The notes beneath the pieces are model-generated. The model was not told the origin of the DNA and made no database searches. It saw nothing but the letters and a program-made list of their open reading frames with translations. A stretch of DNA of 64,000 bases from assembly GCF_008124765.1 (NCBI RefSeq), contig NZ_VNHS01000006.1, positions 434,001 through 498,000 on the forward strand, given 5' to 3'. Positions within the stretch are counted from its first letter, which is position 1; every line of letters starts with the position of its first letter. The stretch comes from Paenibacillus methanolicus (GTDB taxonomy: Bacteria > Bacillota > Bacilli > Paenibacillales > Paenibacillaceae). Below are positions 7,206 to 18,949 of this stretch, one piece after another. The translations under genes were made by a program, and so were the position numbers.

Positions 7206-8075
7206 TTACTCACGCTGCTCCATAAATAAAGTGGAGTTGATCACGAGACTTCCTTCGGTAGACGTTCTCCCCATAAGGACCCATCCGAGTTGGTCCAATT
7301 GTTCTTCGTCGACTGATTCGTAGATGAGCTGCCGCATGCCTTCCGCCGTACGCACTGCAACTAACGGGTCATGAGCGGTGCGTTTAATTTGTTTGAGCAC
7401 GGCCGCTTTATTCGAGACCAGACTAGCGACGAATACTCTTCGAAACGCACGATAATGGAATGTCTCGCCATTTTCGTGCAAAACCTTCACTTTATTCTCT
7501 AACCCCAGGCGCTGCAGCAATTCACGGGAGGCGTTGTAAGCCACGTCATCCATTTCTAGACAGATCACATCTACATCCGTGTAAAGATGAATAAGGATGG
7601 CGCTGAGCGGCATCGGTCCGCTTCCGACAAAAACGATCGGCGTTCGGATTAATTCCTGCCGGGTATACTTGCGAATGAATTGAATTTCCTGACCGACAAG
7701 CGTCTCATAGACCCCCCAGCTGGGTAACCGGGTCATCCTATCCAGACTTAATGAATGGGATTGGCACAATTGCCGGGAATAGAAGAGTTCGGAGTGCCTT
7801 TCACATTCGGACAACTTGGCCAGCAAGCGGGGATGTAACGGTTGAATCTGCCGATTCCCTAAGACGGCCTGTATCTCATCCGGCGAGAACTGGAGCGTGA
7901 CTTGCTGCTTTAGACGTTCGATCAGAGTGGTCACTTTAACGTTCGCCGGCGTTAAGTCATGTTCCCTCTCGAGAAGTTCAACCACTTCAAGTATATATGT
8001 AATGAAGTTCGCCACAAGCTGATCGCTTGTTTCTCCGCCAACGCAATCAACAGATATGGACAGATCACGATCCAA
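7206..8075 (-). CDS. Nicotianamine synthase / CntL-like aminobutanoyl transferase
   Basis: 289 residues. The C-terminal half matches the nicotianamine-synthase fold: the SAM site IVFVGSGPMPLSAILI, then an acidic CLEMDD strand, a VFVASLV strand and AVRTAEGMRQLIYESVD, in the same order as plant NAS (FVGSGPLPL...FLAALVG...LRSAHGLR). Bacterial members (CntL) transfer the aminobutanoyl group of SAM to histidine to make staphylopine-type metallophores. No opine dehydrogenase (cntM), exporter or opine importer is near, so this is an orphan. I start at TTG 8075 because a perfect AGGAGG lies 6 bases upstream; the frame opens from TTG 8126. Function is inferred from fold, substrate unproven. Confidence 0.75.
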   Translation of the reverse strand: MDRDLSISVDCVGGETSDQLVANFITYILEVVELLEREHDLTPANVKVTTLIERLKQQVTLQFSPDEIQAVLGNRQIQPLHPRLLAKLSECERHSELFYSRQLCQSHSLSLDRMTRLPSWGVYETLVGQEIQFIRKYTRQELIRTPIVFVGSGPMPLSAILIHLYTDVDVICLEMDDVAYNASRELLQRLGLENKVKVLHENGETFHYRAFRRVFVASLVSNKAAVLKQIKRTAHDPLVAVRTAEGMRQLIYESVDEEQLDQLGWVLMGRTSTEGSLVINSTLFMEQRE

Positions 8076-8206
8076 ACGTATGCCTCCTCTCGACTCACGC
8101 GCATCTATCCTTATTACTATATTCAACGGGACCTGTTCTAGACGAGATTAGGTGTCGGAATATCCCTGGCGCCACGTGTAACGACTAGCCCTCGAAAAAA
8201 TCAAAA

Positions 8207-8236
8207 ACCATCCCAACGGGTCATGTTGGGATGGTT
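8207..8236 (-). terminator. Intrinsic terminator of the histidine-kinase operon
   Basis: Perfect 12-bp arms AACCATCCCAAC/GTTGGGATGGTT, 7-base loop, followed on the minus strand by TTTGATTTTTT. Confidence 0.85.
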
Positions 8237-8310
8237 GCTCGTCGAATATGTTATCCCGTGCGCCAAGTTAAGCGGATGGCTCGCATTATCGGCGGTTCGC
8301 GCATGATCGT

Positions 8311-9267
8311 CTACTCGACATGGGATCTCCGAATCCTGACGTATTCAACAGGGTTGGTCGCTTCTTTCCAGCGACAGACGAGCGTCAACTTGTCACCGCG
8401 CAATTCGGCGGTCAGCGTGCCGCCCATGCTGCTCATCAGACTTTTGGCGATCGGAAGGCCAAGCCCGGAAGTTTGGGCGGAACGGGCACGGTCTGCCGTG
8501 TAGAACCGATCGAACAAGAGGTTGACATCGCTTCCGGCCAATTCTTTCGCTTCGTTACTGATCGTCAAGTCCACGGTGTCCCGCTGTCGTTCTAACCGGA
8601 TTTGCACCTCGCCGGCCGCATACTTCACCGTGTTGACGAGCAAGTTCTCAATCACTCTCCGCACAGCCGATTCGTCGGCGTAGATGGACACATTTTCCTC
8701 CGGGAGGCGTAGGTCGGGCATAAGGCCGCGTTCGTTGAACGAATCGTAAAATCCGACCAAAACGTCGGAGATCAGTGCGGTCAACCCAAGCTTTTCGTTC
8801 TTAAGCGGGTAATCCATCGATTCGATCACGGAAAGCTCAAAAAAATCGTTGACCAACGACTGTAAGCGTTTGGTCCGATTTTTAACGGTCGTGACGTATT
8901 CGCGTTTCTCTTCCGGCGTTAGGGCTTCTGTCTCCAACAGTTGGATAAAGCCGAGAATCGAGGTTAGCGGCGTACGGATGTCATGTGACATGTTCACGAC
9001 CGCCTGCCGAAATTCGTTCTCGATTCGCTTGCGACGCGCTTCTGCTTCGACGATTGCATGCGACTGACGATTAATTTGTTCAGCAAGCGCTTCGAGCTTG
9101 AGGTCGATTAGAGCGACATCGATTTTTTTACCCGTTACGCCTTCGTTATAGCTGCGCAATTGCTCCGTCATTCGACCCAGCTCTCGTCTTAGCATTAATA
9201 ACCGGACAAGCAGGAGAACTGCCGCCGCCAGCGATAAGATCGTTAGAACGAGCAGCAATCTCCCCAC
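8311..9267 (-). CDS. Sensor histidine kinase, single membrane anchor
   Basis: 318 residues. One N-terminal membrane helix (about 4-26), no extracellular sensor, a coiled-coil linker, then HisKA with the phospho-acceptor His95 in NMSHDIRTPLTSI and a HATPase_c domain (N-box ENLLVNTVKYA, G-box TSGLGLPIAKSLMSSMGG). This architecture is typical of kinases linked to BcrAB-like antimicrobial-peptide ABC transporters, where the transporter does the sensing. Last gene of the operon regulator-ATPase-permease-kinase. Start is GTG 9267 next to GAGGGGA; TTG 9258 is an alternative with better spacing. Partner is the OmpR-type regulator at 11035. Confidence 0.92.
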   Translation of the reverse strand: MGRLLLVLTILSLAAAVLLLVRLLMLRRELGRMTEQLRSYNEGVTGKKIDVALIDLKLEALAEQINRQSHAIVEAEARRKRIENEFRQAVVNMSHDIRTPLTSILGFIQLLETEALTPEEKREYVTTVKNRTKRLQSLVNDFFELSVIESMDYPLKNEKLGLTALISDVLVGFYDSFNERGLMPDLRLPEENVSIYADESAVRRVIENLLVNTVKYAAGEVQIRLERQRDTVDLTISNEAKELAGSDVNLLFDRFYTADRARSAQTSGLGLPIAKSLMSSMGGTLTAELRGDKLTLVCRWKEATNPVEYVRIRRSHVE

Positions 9268-9276
9268 TCCCCTCGC

Positions 9277-10038
9277 TTATTTAATATCCTTGCGGCGAAA
9301 AACTACGATACCGAGCATCGCGCACACGGCAATCGTCAGCAACGGCACAAGCAGAAGCGCGGGCATATCGCCGCGATCGATGCTAGGTTTGCCGATCTCC
9401 CCGATCAGCTTGAAGATGGAATAATCGTATACCTTCCCGAAAAATTCGACCTTCGAACCTATCCCGGAGAGCACGATATCGATCATCAGAAAGAAGATCA
9501 TCGACACCCCGATCGTTTTGCCGCTGTCCGTCAGGATGACGGCGAACAGCGCCCCGATGGCCGCGAAAGCGGCCGTATACAGCAGCGTCAGCCCAAGAAC
9601 TCTAGGAATGAACCACTCGGAACTCCCTTCGGGCAGGTGACCAAAGCCTGAAAGCAGCGTGACTTCCACCGTGCTGACGATCGGAAAAACGAGCGAAACC
9701 AACATGACGCCGATCGCGAATCCGGTTAGCTTGGCCGTATACAATCGCCCTCTTGTATTGCCCGACGAAGCAATCGTCTTCATCACGCCTGTCGCATACT
9801 CGTTGGAAATGAAAAATCCAGCCAACGCCGCTGCGCCGAATTTGATCGCGTAGGCATTGCTTGCAATAAAGGTCACCAAAAATTCGGCTCCCGTGAATTG
9901 CGGCTCTCCGCTGGATTGATGATCCACATAATACATGATGGGGTAGGCAAGCGAGAGTGCGGTAAGCGCGATCAACAACGTCCAGAACGATCTGTTCTTG
10001 CGGAGCTTGAACAACTCGACCGCAATCAAATTATACAT
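9277..10038 (-). CDS. ABC-2 type transporter permease (BcrB-like)
   Basis: 253 residues with six hydrophobic segments; starts MYNLIAVELFKLRKNRSF, the usual amphipathic opening of ABC-2 permeases, and carries the NEYATGVMKTI block. The ATG at 10038 follows GGAGGGG and overlaps the ATPase stop by 8 bases, so translation is coupled. With the upstream ATPase it should form an exporter or membrane-protection complex of the bacitracin/lantibiotic-resistance type. The substrate cannot be read from the sequence. Confidence 0.87.
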   Translation of the reverse strand: MYNLIAVELFKLRKNRSFWTLLIALTALSLAYPIMYYVDHQSSGEPQFTGAEFLVTFIASNAYAIKFGAAALAGFFISNEYATGVMKTIASSGNTRGRLYTAKLTGFAIGVMLVSLVFPIVSTVEVTLLSGFGHLPEGSSEWFIPRVLGLTLLYTAAFAAIGALFAVILTDSGKTIGVSMIFFLMIDIVLSGIGSKVEFFGKVYDYSIFKLIGEIGKPSIDRGDMPALLLVPLLTIAVCAMLGIVVFRRKDIK

Positions 10039-10954
10039 GCGGATCCCCTCCGATCCGCTTCGTGAAATAGCGCTCCAAGTCTTCGCCCATTGGCATGAAC
10101 TTCTCAATCTCCAAGCCCGCGGAGAATAGCGCGGATGATATTTTACTTGGCTGCTCCGCATAGTTATACAGTTTGATGGCTCCATCCTGCATCACTTCAA
10201 AGTCCGCAGTGTCCAATTCATGCTGAATAACGGCTGTTGCCTTGTCCGAATCATTCGCTTTGATATACACGTACTGCCGGCACTTCCCGTCCAACTCTGT
10301 GGCTGTGAGCTGCTCCAGCAGCCGGCCGCGATGGATAATGCCATAATGACTTGCCATCAGATGCAGCTCGCTGAGGATATGGCTTGAGATTAAGATCGTA
10401 ATGCCCAGCTCCCGATTTAACGTCTTGAGCAGCTCCCGCATTTCAATAACGCCCATCGGGTCCAATCCATTGGTCGGCTCATCCAGAATCAGAAATTCCG
10501 GATCGCCTAGCAAGGCGATCGCCAAGCCTAGCCGCTGCTTCATGCCGAGCGAGAAATGTTTCGCTTTTTTCTTGCCGGTACCTTGCAGACCGACCTGCTT
10601 CAGCATTCGGGGCACGCAGTCTTGGCCGGGAATGCCGCGCAGAATCCGGTTCGCTTCCAGATTCTCGCCGGCCGTCATATGCGGGAACAAGGCAGGACTC
10701 TCGATGCTAGAGCCGATTCGTTTGCGCGCCTGGATTAACGCCTTCTCTTCGCTGGAGCCAAACAGCTCAATCGATCCCGCGGTCGGAAAGGCAAGTCCCG
10801 TCACCAGGCGGATCAAGGTGGATTTTCCCGCTCCGTTCTGCCCGATGAACCCGTAAATCGAGCCTCTGCGAATGGACAAATTCACGTTGTCCAGCGCTCT
10901 ATGGCCCCTGAACGTTTTGGATAACTGATTGGTTCTTAATACATAATCCTGCAA
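10031..10954 (-). CDS. ABC transporter ATP-binding protein (BcrA-like)
   Basis: 307 residues. Walker A GQNGAGKSTLIRL, Q-loop region, signature FSLGMKQRLGLAIAL (S-L-G-M-K as in BcrA/lantibiotic immunity ATPases), Walker B EFLILDEPTNGLDP, H-loop SSHILSEL, and a C-terminal accessory domain of about 90 residues. I choose TTG 10954 because AAGGAGG lies 8 bases upstream; ATG 10972 has no ribosome site. Operon with the response regulator upstream (gap contains a hairpin) and permease downstream (overlap). Confidence 0.92.
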   Translation of the reverse strand: MQDYVLRTNQLSKTFRGHRALDNVNLSIRRGSIYGFIGQNGAGKSTLIRLVTGLAFPTAGSIELFGSSEEKALIQARKRIGSSIESPALFPHMTAGENLEANRILRGIPGQDCVPRMLKQVGLQGTGKKKAKHFSLGMKQRLGLAIALLGDPEFLILDEPTNGLDPMGVIEMRELLKTLNRELGITILISSHILSELHLMASHYGIIHRGRLLEQLTATELDGKCRQYVYIKANDSDKATAVIQHELDTADFEVMQDGAIKLYNYAEQPSKISSALFSAGLEIEKFMPMGEDLERYFTKRIGGDPHV

Positions 10955-11015
10955 TTTCTTGGCCTCCTTCATGTGATAGACCAAGTATAGAAACCAAAAC
11001 ATAAGCAGGACTAAA

Positions 11016-11046
11016 GCTAAGCCTTAAGAATGTCTTAAGGCTTTAG
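11016..11046. promoter_or_regulatory. Stem-loop over the response-regulator stop codon
   Basis: GCCTTAAG/CTTAAGGC arms extended by GCTAA/TTAGC around a short loop, covering the TAA of the regulator gene. There is no T-tract, so it may set relative expression or mRNA stability between regulator and transporter genes. Confidence 0.45.
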
Positions 11047-11727
11047 CCGATAGCCCATGCCCCATACCGTCTCGATAAAATCGCTTCCCGGCGCAGCCTT
11101 TGACAGCTTGCTTCGCAAATTGCTCACATGAACATTGATGATATTGTCTTCGCCGTAGAATGGCTCCCGCCATACGCTTTCGTAAAGATTGGATTTCGTG
11201 AAAACTTTCTTCGGCGCCGACAAGAGCAACGAAAGAATCTCGAATTCACGTGCGGTAAGCGTCAGCTTAGCCCCTTCCGCCGTTACCGTCATAGCGTCTC
11301 GATCAAGGACAAGCCCCCTATGCCGAAGCATAGCAGGCATAGCCGGCTGCGCGATTCGCGCATACAGGCGAAGCTGAGAATCGATTCGCGCGGATACTTC
11401 CTCGACATCGAATGGTTTCGTAATGAAATCGTCCGCTCCCGCGCGCAAGGCAGACACCTTGGTCATGGGCTCGCTGCGGGCGGATATGATAATAACCGGC
11501 ATATCGTCAATTCTGTCTATCCGATTGAGAAGCTCATCTCCCGTCATTCCCGGCAGCATCAGATCGAGCAGCAGCATGCTCCATTGACGCTGTTCCAGGT
11601 AGAGCAGCGCCTCCGTCCCGGAGTAGGCGGGCTGAGGAATATAACCGCTTTTCTTCATCATGCCGCACAGCAATCGACTGATGTCACTATCGTCCTCGGC
11701 TACGAGAATATGGATCGGATTGTTCAT
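11035..11727 (-). CDS. OmpR-family response regulator
   Basis: 230 residues. Receiver domain 1-120 with acidic pocket E11-D12-D13, phospho-acceptor D55 (LLLDLMLPGMTG) and the K-P-F-D switch lysine; C-terminal winged helix 130-230 (LTAREFEILSLLL...NVHVSNLRSKL...GMGYRLKP). ATG is preceded by AAAGGAG. First gene of the four-gene unit with ATPase, permease and kinase. By family precedent it switches on the transporter operon when a membrane-active antibiotic is present. Confidence 0.93.
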   Translation of the reverse strand: MNNPIHILVAEDDSDISRLLCGMMKKSGYIPQPAYSGTEALLYLEQRQWSMLLLDLMLPGMTGDELLNRIDRIDDMPVIIISARSEPMTKVSALRAGADDFITKPFDVEEVSARIDSQLRLYARIAQPAMPAMLRHRGLVLDRDAMTVTAEGAKLTLTAREFEILSLLLSAPKKVFTKSNLYESVWREPFYGEDNIINVHVSNLRSKLSKAAPGSDFIETVWGMGYRLKP

Positions 11728-11917
11728 TCGTTCTCCTTTGCGTTCGAAGAAAAAACATATACAACGATATTACCATCCAGCTATCACGACTTCCAGAATA
11801 TTGTTGCAAGGGAAAGGCAATAAGCAAGATATCGCTTACTAAGAAGCGCTGCGCCACTCCGGACAGCTTCATGCGCGAGCGCTCGCTAGCTCATCCAAGC
11901 CATCCACCAAATAATAA

Positions 11918-11942
11918 AACGCAACCTTGATCAGGTTGCGTT
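11918..11942 (-). terminator. Intrinsic terminator
   Basis: AACGCAACCT/AGGTTGCGTT with a 5-base loop; on the minus strand TTTTATTATTT follows. Serves the membrane-protein gene ending at 11962. Confidence 0.85.
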
Positions 11943-11961
11943 GGGGGTCTTGTTTAGTCGT

Positions 11962-12447
11962 CTAAACGGAAACATACCGAATCAAACCTAGAATCGCGAA
12001 GCCGAACAGAACCGTGCCCGTCCCAATCCCCGTGATCGCGCTGGTCGCAACCTGAAGCTTAGGCGCGATGAATATCGCAACGATCGATATGGCGACGAGA
12101 AGGGCAGCCAGTACGTAAAGGCTAGGATCGTCAAACACGCTAGCCAAACTTATAAAATGGATGCCGACGATAAACGCAATCCAAGGGGCGACATACTCTT
12201 TTTCTTTTTTTCTGATCAAGATAAAAGCGCCTATGCCTGCCAGAAGAAATTCGATATTCACGGTGAACACATACGACGTAAATGACGCGTTGTCGGATAA
12301 GACCGACGGTTCGTTCCAACTCTGAATACTTAAATATACGCCCAGCAAGCAGACGAGAAGCGCAATTCCGGAGGCGATCCCCATATAGAGGCGCCAGTTG
12401 GCTCTTGGCTTCTCCTGTGCCCAGCCGAACCAGCAAAAGCTGAACAT
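11962..12447 (-). CDS. Small membrane protein, unknown function
   Basis: 161 residues with five hydrophobic segments (about 20-41, 58-77, 86-103, 107-126, 135-155). Not recognised. The loop between helices two and three is short and basic (RKKEKE). It has its own terminator and stands between the two-component operon and a broken regulator gene. The first residues (MFSFCWFGWAQEKPRAN) read like an unusual leader, so a start further in is possible. Only membrane location is supported. Confidence 0.55.
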   Translation of the reverse strand: MFSFCWFGWAQEKPRANWRLYMGIASGIALLVCLLGVYLSIQSWNEPSVLSDNASFTSYVFTVNIEFLLAGIGAFILIRKKEKEYVAPWIAFIVGIHFISLASVFDDPSLYVLAALLVAISIVAIFIAPKLQVATSAITGIGTGTVLFGFAILGLIRYVSV

Positions 12448-12458
12448 GCCGAGGATCC

Positions 12459-12643
12459 GAGAAACCTGTTTATCAACAGCTTTTCGAGAAAATCAGCGCT
12501 CAAATTCTTAAAGGGGAGCTGGGAAGCTTCAAAAACGCAATGAGATGATTGTGGAGCAGATGACGATCGACATCTCCTATTACAAATCCTTTGGCCTTAC
12601 CTTAGAAGAAGTGTATGAGCTCACGAAAGAAGTTTATGAATGA
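12459..12643 (+). pseudogene. Remnant of a GntR-family (YtrA-type) regulator
   Basis: The first part reads KPVYQQLFEKISAQILKGEL, the classic start of a YtrA-subfamily GntR winged helix. It then breaks at about 12526 and, in another frame, resumes as KLQKRNEMIVEQMTIDI... ending KSFGLTLEEVYELTKEVYE and a stop, which resembles the short C-terminal helices of that subfamily. The DNA-recognition helix and wing are deleted and the N-terminus has no start codon. Inactive. Confidence 0.6.
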
Positions 12644-12644
12644 C

Positions 12645-12678
12645 AAAAACCGTCACCGCCTATGCGGTGACGGTTTTT
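12645..12678. terminator. Bidirectional intrinsic terminator
   Basis: AAAAACCGTCACCGC/GCGGTGACGGTTTTT with a 4-base loop; A-tract and T-tract flank both arms. It closes the gntR remnant on the plus strand and the sugar locus (MFS gene) on the minus strand. Confidence 0.9.
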
Positions 12679-12721
12679 GGGCTATGGAGCTCGGAGCGTC
12701 GTACTTCGCACAATACTCGTC

Positions 12722-13942
12722 CTAATCCAGAAGCGGGCGAACCCACCGCATATAACAGATTAATCCGACGCCCAGCACGACCGCGGTGAATAGGAAAGGC
12801 ATCTGATAGTCTGCGCCGGCCAAGATCCATCCCGCCGCAAAAGCGGTGATCGAGGAGCCTACGCTGCGGAATACGGAGCGCATCCCTGCGAAGAGGTTCC
12901 GCTCCTTTTCTTGGAGCGAGGACATCAGCTGACTGTCCACTAAATTGGAGAGCATCGTTACGGCACCTCCGCGTATGAGGAACAGGACCGTGAACAGCCA
13001 TACCGGCATGAGCGAGAAGAGCGCGGCGAAGAGCGCGATGTTAAGCAGAAAAACGGAAATAATCGCGCGATGCGGCCCGAATCGCTCCATTATATAGGGC
13101 GTCAACAAGGAACTCGCGAAGAGGAAGATGCCGGCCACGGCGAGCAGCAGGGATACGTTGTCATCCGGCCAGTCTAACCGGAACTTGACGATAACGTTCA
13201 AGTAAGACCCCGTAATGGCAATCGCGCCTCCGAGTAAAGCCAGCAGCAGCGCGAACAGCCACATTTTCGCGCTGGGCAGCTTCTGCTTCCAATCCGACAA
13301 CCGTTCTTGGGTTCGAATGGCTCTTGGTTCGTCCGCCGTCCGCGTGCCGCCGCACTCCGCAGGCAGGACGAGACCGCGGATAACGCCATGCAGGATGAAC
13401 ACCAGACCCGCCAGGAGCAGCGCCGTCCGATAGCCATCTCCATCCCCCGACCCGCTTGGCAAATATCCCGCGATTAACGTCCCGGCTCCGGTGAATGCCG
13501 TGAAGACGGCGAACATGAGCGAGAAGGCGCGAACCTCGTCCCTGCGCGACGCGCAATAATGGAACAGAAGCTGCACTTCCGTCGTCTCGACGAGCGTTAA
13601 TCCGATCGAGACCAGCATTTGCGCCACGTAGAAATAAGCGATCGCTTCCGTGAACGCATACAGGATATTACCTGCCGCAATAAACAGAATGCCCGTCACG
13701 AGCAGTTTTTTGCGGCCGAATCGATTGGCTAGCAGGGACACGGGGATCGCTAACAAGCCCATGACGAGGATACCTGCCGATACCAACGCGCCTACCTGGT
13801 CTTCCTTCAACCCTTTGGCCAACAGGTGCAAATTAAGCACAAGCGAGTACAAGCCGATCCCAATCCCGTATAACGCTTCGGTGATGAGGAAGCGGCGCAC
13901 CCCTCCGGGCAGACGCCATAATCCTCTTAAATAGTCGGACAT
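12722..13942 (-). CDS. MFS transporter
   Basis: 406 residues, twelve predicted membrane helices with the long central loop at about 190-220 (ECGGTRTADEPRAIRTQERL). The intracellular loop 2-3 carries the MFS motif A variant NRFGRKKLLV. Starts 3 bases after the lacZ stop with GGAGAGGAGTAGGAG ahead of the ATG, so it is the last gene of the sugar operon. Its position next to a beta-galactosidase suggests export or uptake of a galactoside or its products, but the family (drug/sugar MFS_1) does not fix the substrate. Confidence 0.88.
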   Translation of the reverse strand: MSDYLRGLWRLPGGVRRFLITEALYGIGIGLYSLVLNLHLLAKGLKEDQVGALVSAGILVMGLLAIPVSLLANRFGRKKLLVTGILFIAAGNILYAFTEAIAYFYVAQMLVSIGLTLVETTEVQLLFHYCASRRDEVRAFSLMFAVFTAFTGAGTLIAGYLPSGSGDGDGYRTALLLAGLVFILHGVIRGLVLPAECGGTRTADEPRAIRTQERLSDWKQKLPSAKMWLFALLLALLGGAIAITGSYLNVIVKFRLDWPDDNVSLLLAVAGIFLFASSLLTPYIMERFGPHRAIISVFLLNIALFAALFSLMPVWLFTVLFLIRGGAVTMLSNLVDSQLMSSLQEKERNLFAGMRSVFRSVGSSITAFAAGWILAGADYQMPFLFTAVVLGVGLICYMRWVRPLLD

Positions 13943-13945
13943 CTC

Positions 13946-17119
<3,174 letters not shown>

Positions 17120-17932
17120 CTAACCTTTAATTCCGGTATTCGCGATCCCGCCGACAATGTACCGCTGCGCGAAGAAGAACACCGCGAGCGGCGGAATCGA
17201 GATCAAGCACGTAATCGCCATAATGGACTGCATATCGACGCCGAACATGCCCTTGAATTGCGACAATCCGAGCGTCAGCGTGTACTTCGATTGGTCATTG
17301 AGGAAAATAAGCGGTCCCAAGTAATCGTTCCAGCAGCTCATCACTTGAAACACGCCGACCAGGATGAGCGAAGGGCCCATCAGCGGGACGATGATGCGCG
17401 CCAGAATGCCGAACTTGCTCGCGCCGTCAATGGTCGCCGCTTCGTCCAGCTCGCGCGGCAGGGTCAGGATAAACTGTCTGAGCAGGAAGATGTAGTATGC
17501 CGACCCGAACCACGATGGCACGATAAGCGGTTTGAGCGTATTGATCCAGCCGAGATAGTTGAACTCCATATACTGCGGAATCATCGTCACTTCCCAAGGG
17601 ATCATCATCGTCGCGAGCACGACGAGGAACAGCGCGTTACGTCCCTTGAATTCAAATCTGGCGAACCCGTACGCCACAAGGGTACAGGATACCAGCTGGC
17701 CAATGGTCGACAGCAGCGTGACGATGAGCGTGTTTTTCAGAAACAAGGTGAAGGGCTGGATCGTCCAAGCTTCCGCGAAGTTGCTGAATTGCCAGGTCGT
17801 CGGAATCCATTTGGGCGGGAACAGATACAGCTCCGACGGCGACTTGAGCGCCGTCGTCACCGCCCAGAACAACGGCGCGGCGAACAGCAGCGAGATGAAG
17901 ATCAACAGCGCATACACAAGGAGTCTCTTCAT
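17120..17932 (-). CDS. Carbohydrate ABC transporter permease, MalG/MsmG type
   Basis: 270 residues, six helices, with the EAA loop near residue 175 (RELDEAATIDGASKFGILARIIVPL) that docks the ATPase. CUT1-family inner-membrane subunit. Its start overlaps the stop of the partner permease (ATGA), giving coupled translation. No ATPase gene is in the cluster; as in many Firmicutes a shared MsmX-type ATPase encoded elsewhere probably energises it. Confidence 0.93.
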   Translation of the reverse strand: MKRLLVYALLIFISLLFAAPLFWAVTTALKSPSELYLFPPKWIPTTWQFSNFAEAWTIQPFTLFLKNTLIVTLLSTIGQLVSCTLVAYGFARFEFKGRNALFLVVLATMMIPWEVTMIPQYMEFNYLGWINTLKPLIVPSWFGSAYYIFLLRQFILTLPRELDEAATIDGASKFGILARIIVPLMGPSLILVGVFQVMSCWNDYLGPLIFLNDQSKYTLTLGLSQFKGMFGVDMQSIMAITCLISIPPLAVFFFAQRYIVGGIANTGIKG

Positions 17933-18918
17933 GCCGATTTCACCTTCCCGCCGGACTTGGATTTCTTCTGCGGTTTGCGTTTCATTTCGCCTTCATAGAA
18001 CACCCAAGCCTCGGATGACTTGAAGACGAGGAAGGTCAAGGCGAGCACGATCAGGAACATGAACCAGGCGTTGGCCGCGGAATAGCCCATCTTGTAATAT
18101 TTGAATGCGTTCTCATACATGTACATCGCATAGAAGTACGTCGCTTTCATCGGACCGCCGCCCGTTAGCAGCAAGGCGAGCGTCAGCTGCTGGAAGGCCG
18201 CGATAATCGACGTAATCAGATTGAACAGAATCGTCGGGCTCAGCATCGGAATCGTCACGCTGAAGAACTGCCGGATCGCGCCCGCCCCGTCGATGGACGC
18301 CGATTCGTATAGATCCTTCGGGATCCCTTTCAGCCCCGCGAGGAAGACGAGCATCATCGAGCCCTGTCCCCATAGACTGGCGACAACCATCGCAACCAGC
18401 GACCACTTCGTATCGTTCAACCAATCCGGCCCCTGCACGCCTATGATCGACAGAAAATAGTTCAAGATACCGTAATCGCCGCTGTACACCCAAGACCAGA
18501 TCATCGCCAGCGCCACGCCGGAAATAACGGAGGGCAGATAGAACGCGGTGCGGAAAATCGCGCTGCCTCGCGTGCCCTGATTGAGCAGAATGGCAAGCCC
18601 CAGCGCAACGACGATGTTGAGCGGGACGAACAAGGCGGCGAACTTGAGCGTGACGCCGAACGACTTCCAGAACAACGGATCATCCGTAAACATCGACGCA
18701 TAGTTGCCCAATCCGATGAAATGCACCTGTCCCACGATGGGCCAGTCAAAGAACGAGATGACGAGCGAGAACAACAACGGACCTAGCGTGAAAACGAGGA
18801 ATCCGAAGATCCAAGGGAAAATGAAGAGGTAGGGGACAGCCCCGCCCCATCTGCGTCTTCTGCCAAGCGTGAAGCTGGCCGCGTTGTTCCCTGCTGTCTG
18901 CCGGTAGGTCTGAGCCAT
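17929..18918 (-). CDS. Carbohydrate ABC transporter permease, MalF/UgpA type
   Basis: 329 residues. A basic cytoplasmic N-terminus of about 30 residues precedes six helices; the EAA loop is KDLYESASIDGAGAIRQFF near residue 210. C-terminal Lys-rich tail (KRKPQKKSKSGGKVK). CUT1-family partner of the permease that overlaps its stop codon, and lies 32 bases after the binding-protein gene. Confidence 0.93.
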   Translation of the reverse strand: MAQTYRQTAGNNAASFTLGRRRRWGGAVPYLFIFPWIFGFLVFTLGPLLFSLVISFFDWPIVGQVHFIGLGNYASMFTDDPLFWKSFGVTLKFAALFVPLNIVVALGLAILLNQGTRGSAIFRTAFYLPSVISGVALAMIWSWVYSGDYGILNYFLSIIGVQGPDWLNDTKWSLVAMVVASLWGQGSMMLVFLAGLKGIPKDLYESASIDGAGAIRQFFSVTIPMLSPTILFNLITSIIAAFQQLTLALLLTGGGPMKATYFYAMYMYENAFKYYKMGYSAANAWFMFLIVLALTFLVFKSSEAWVFYEGEMKRKPQKKSKSGGKVKSA

Positions 18919-18949
18919 CTCCTAACCTTCTTTCTACGAACTGTAATTG

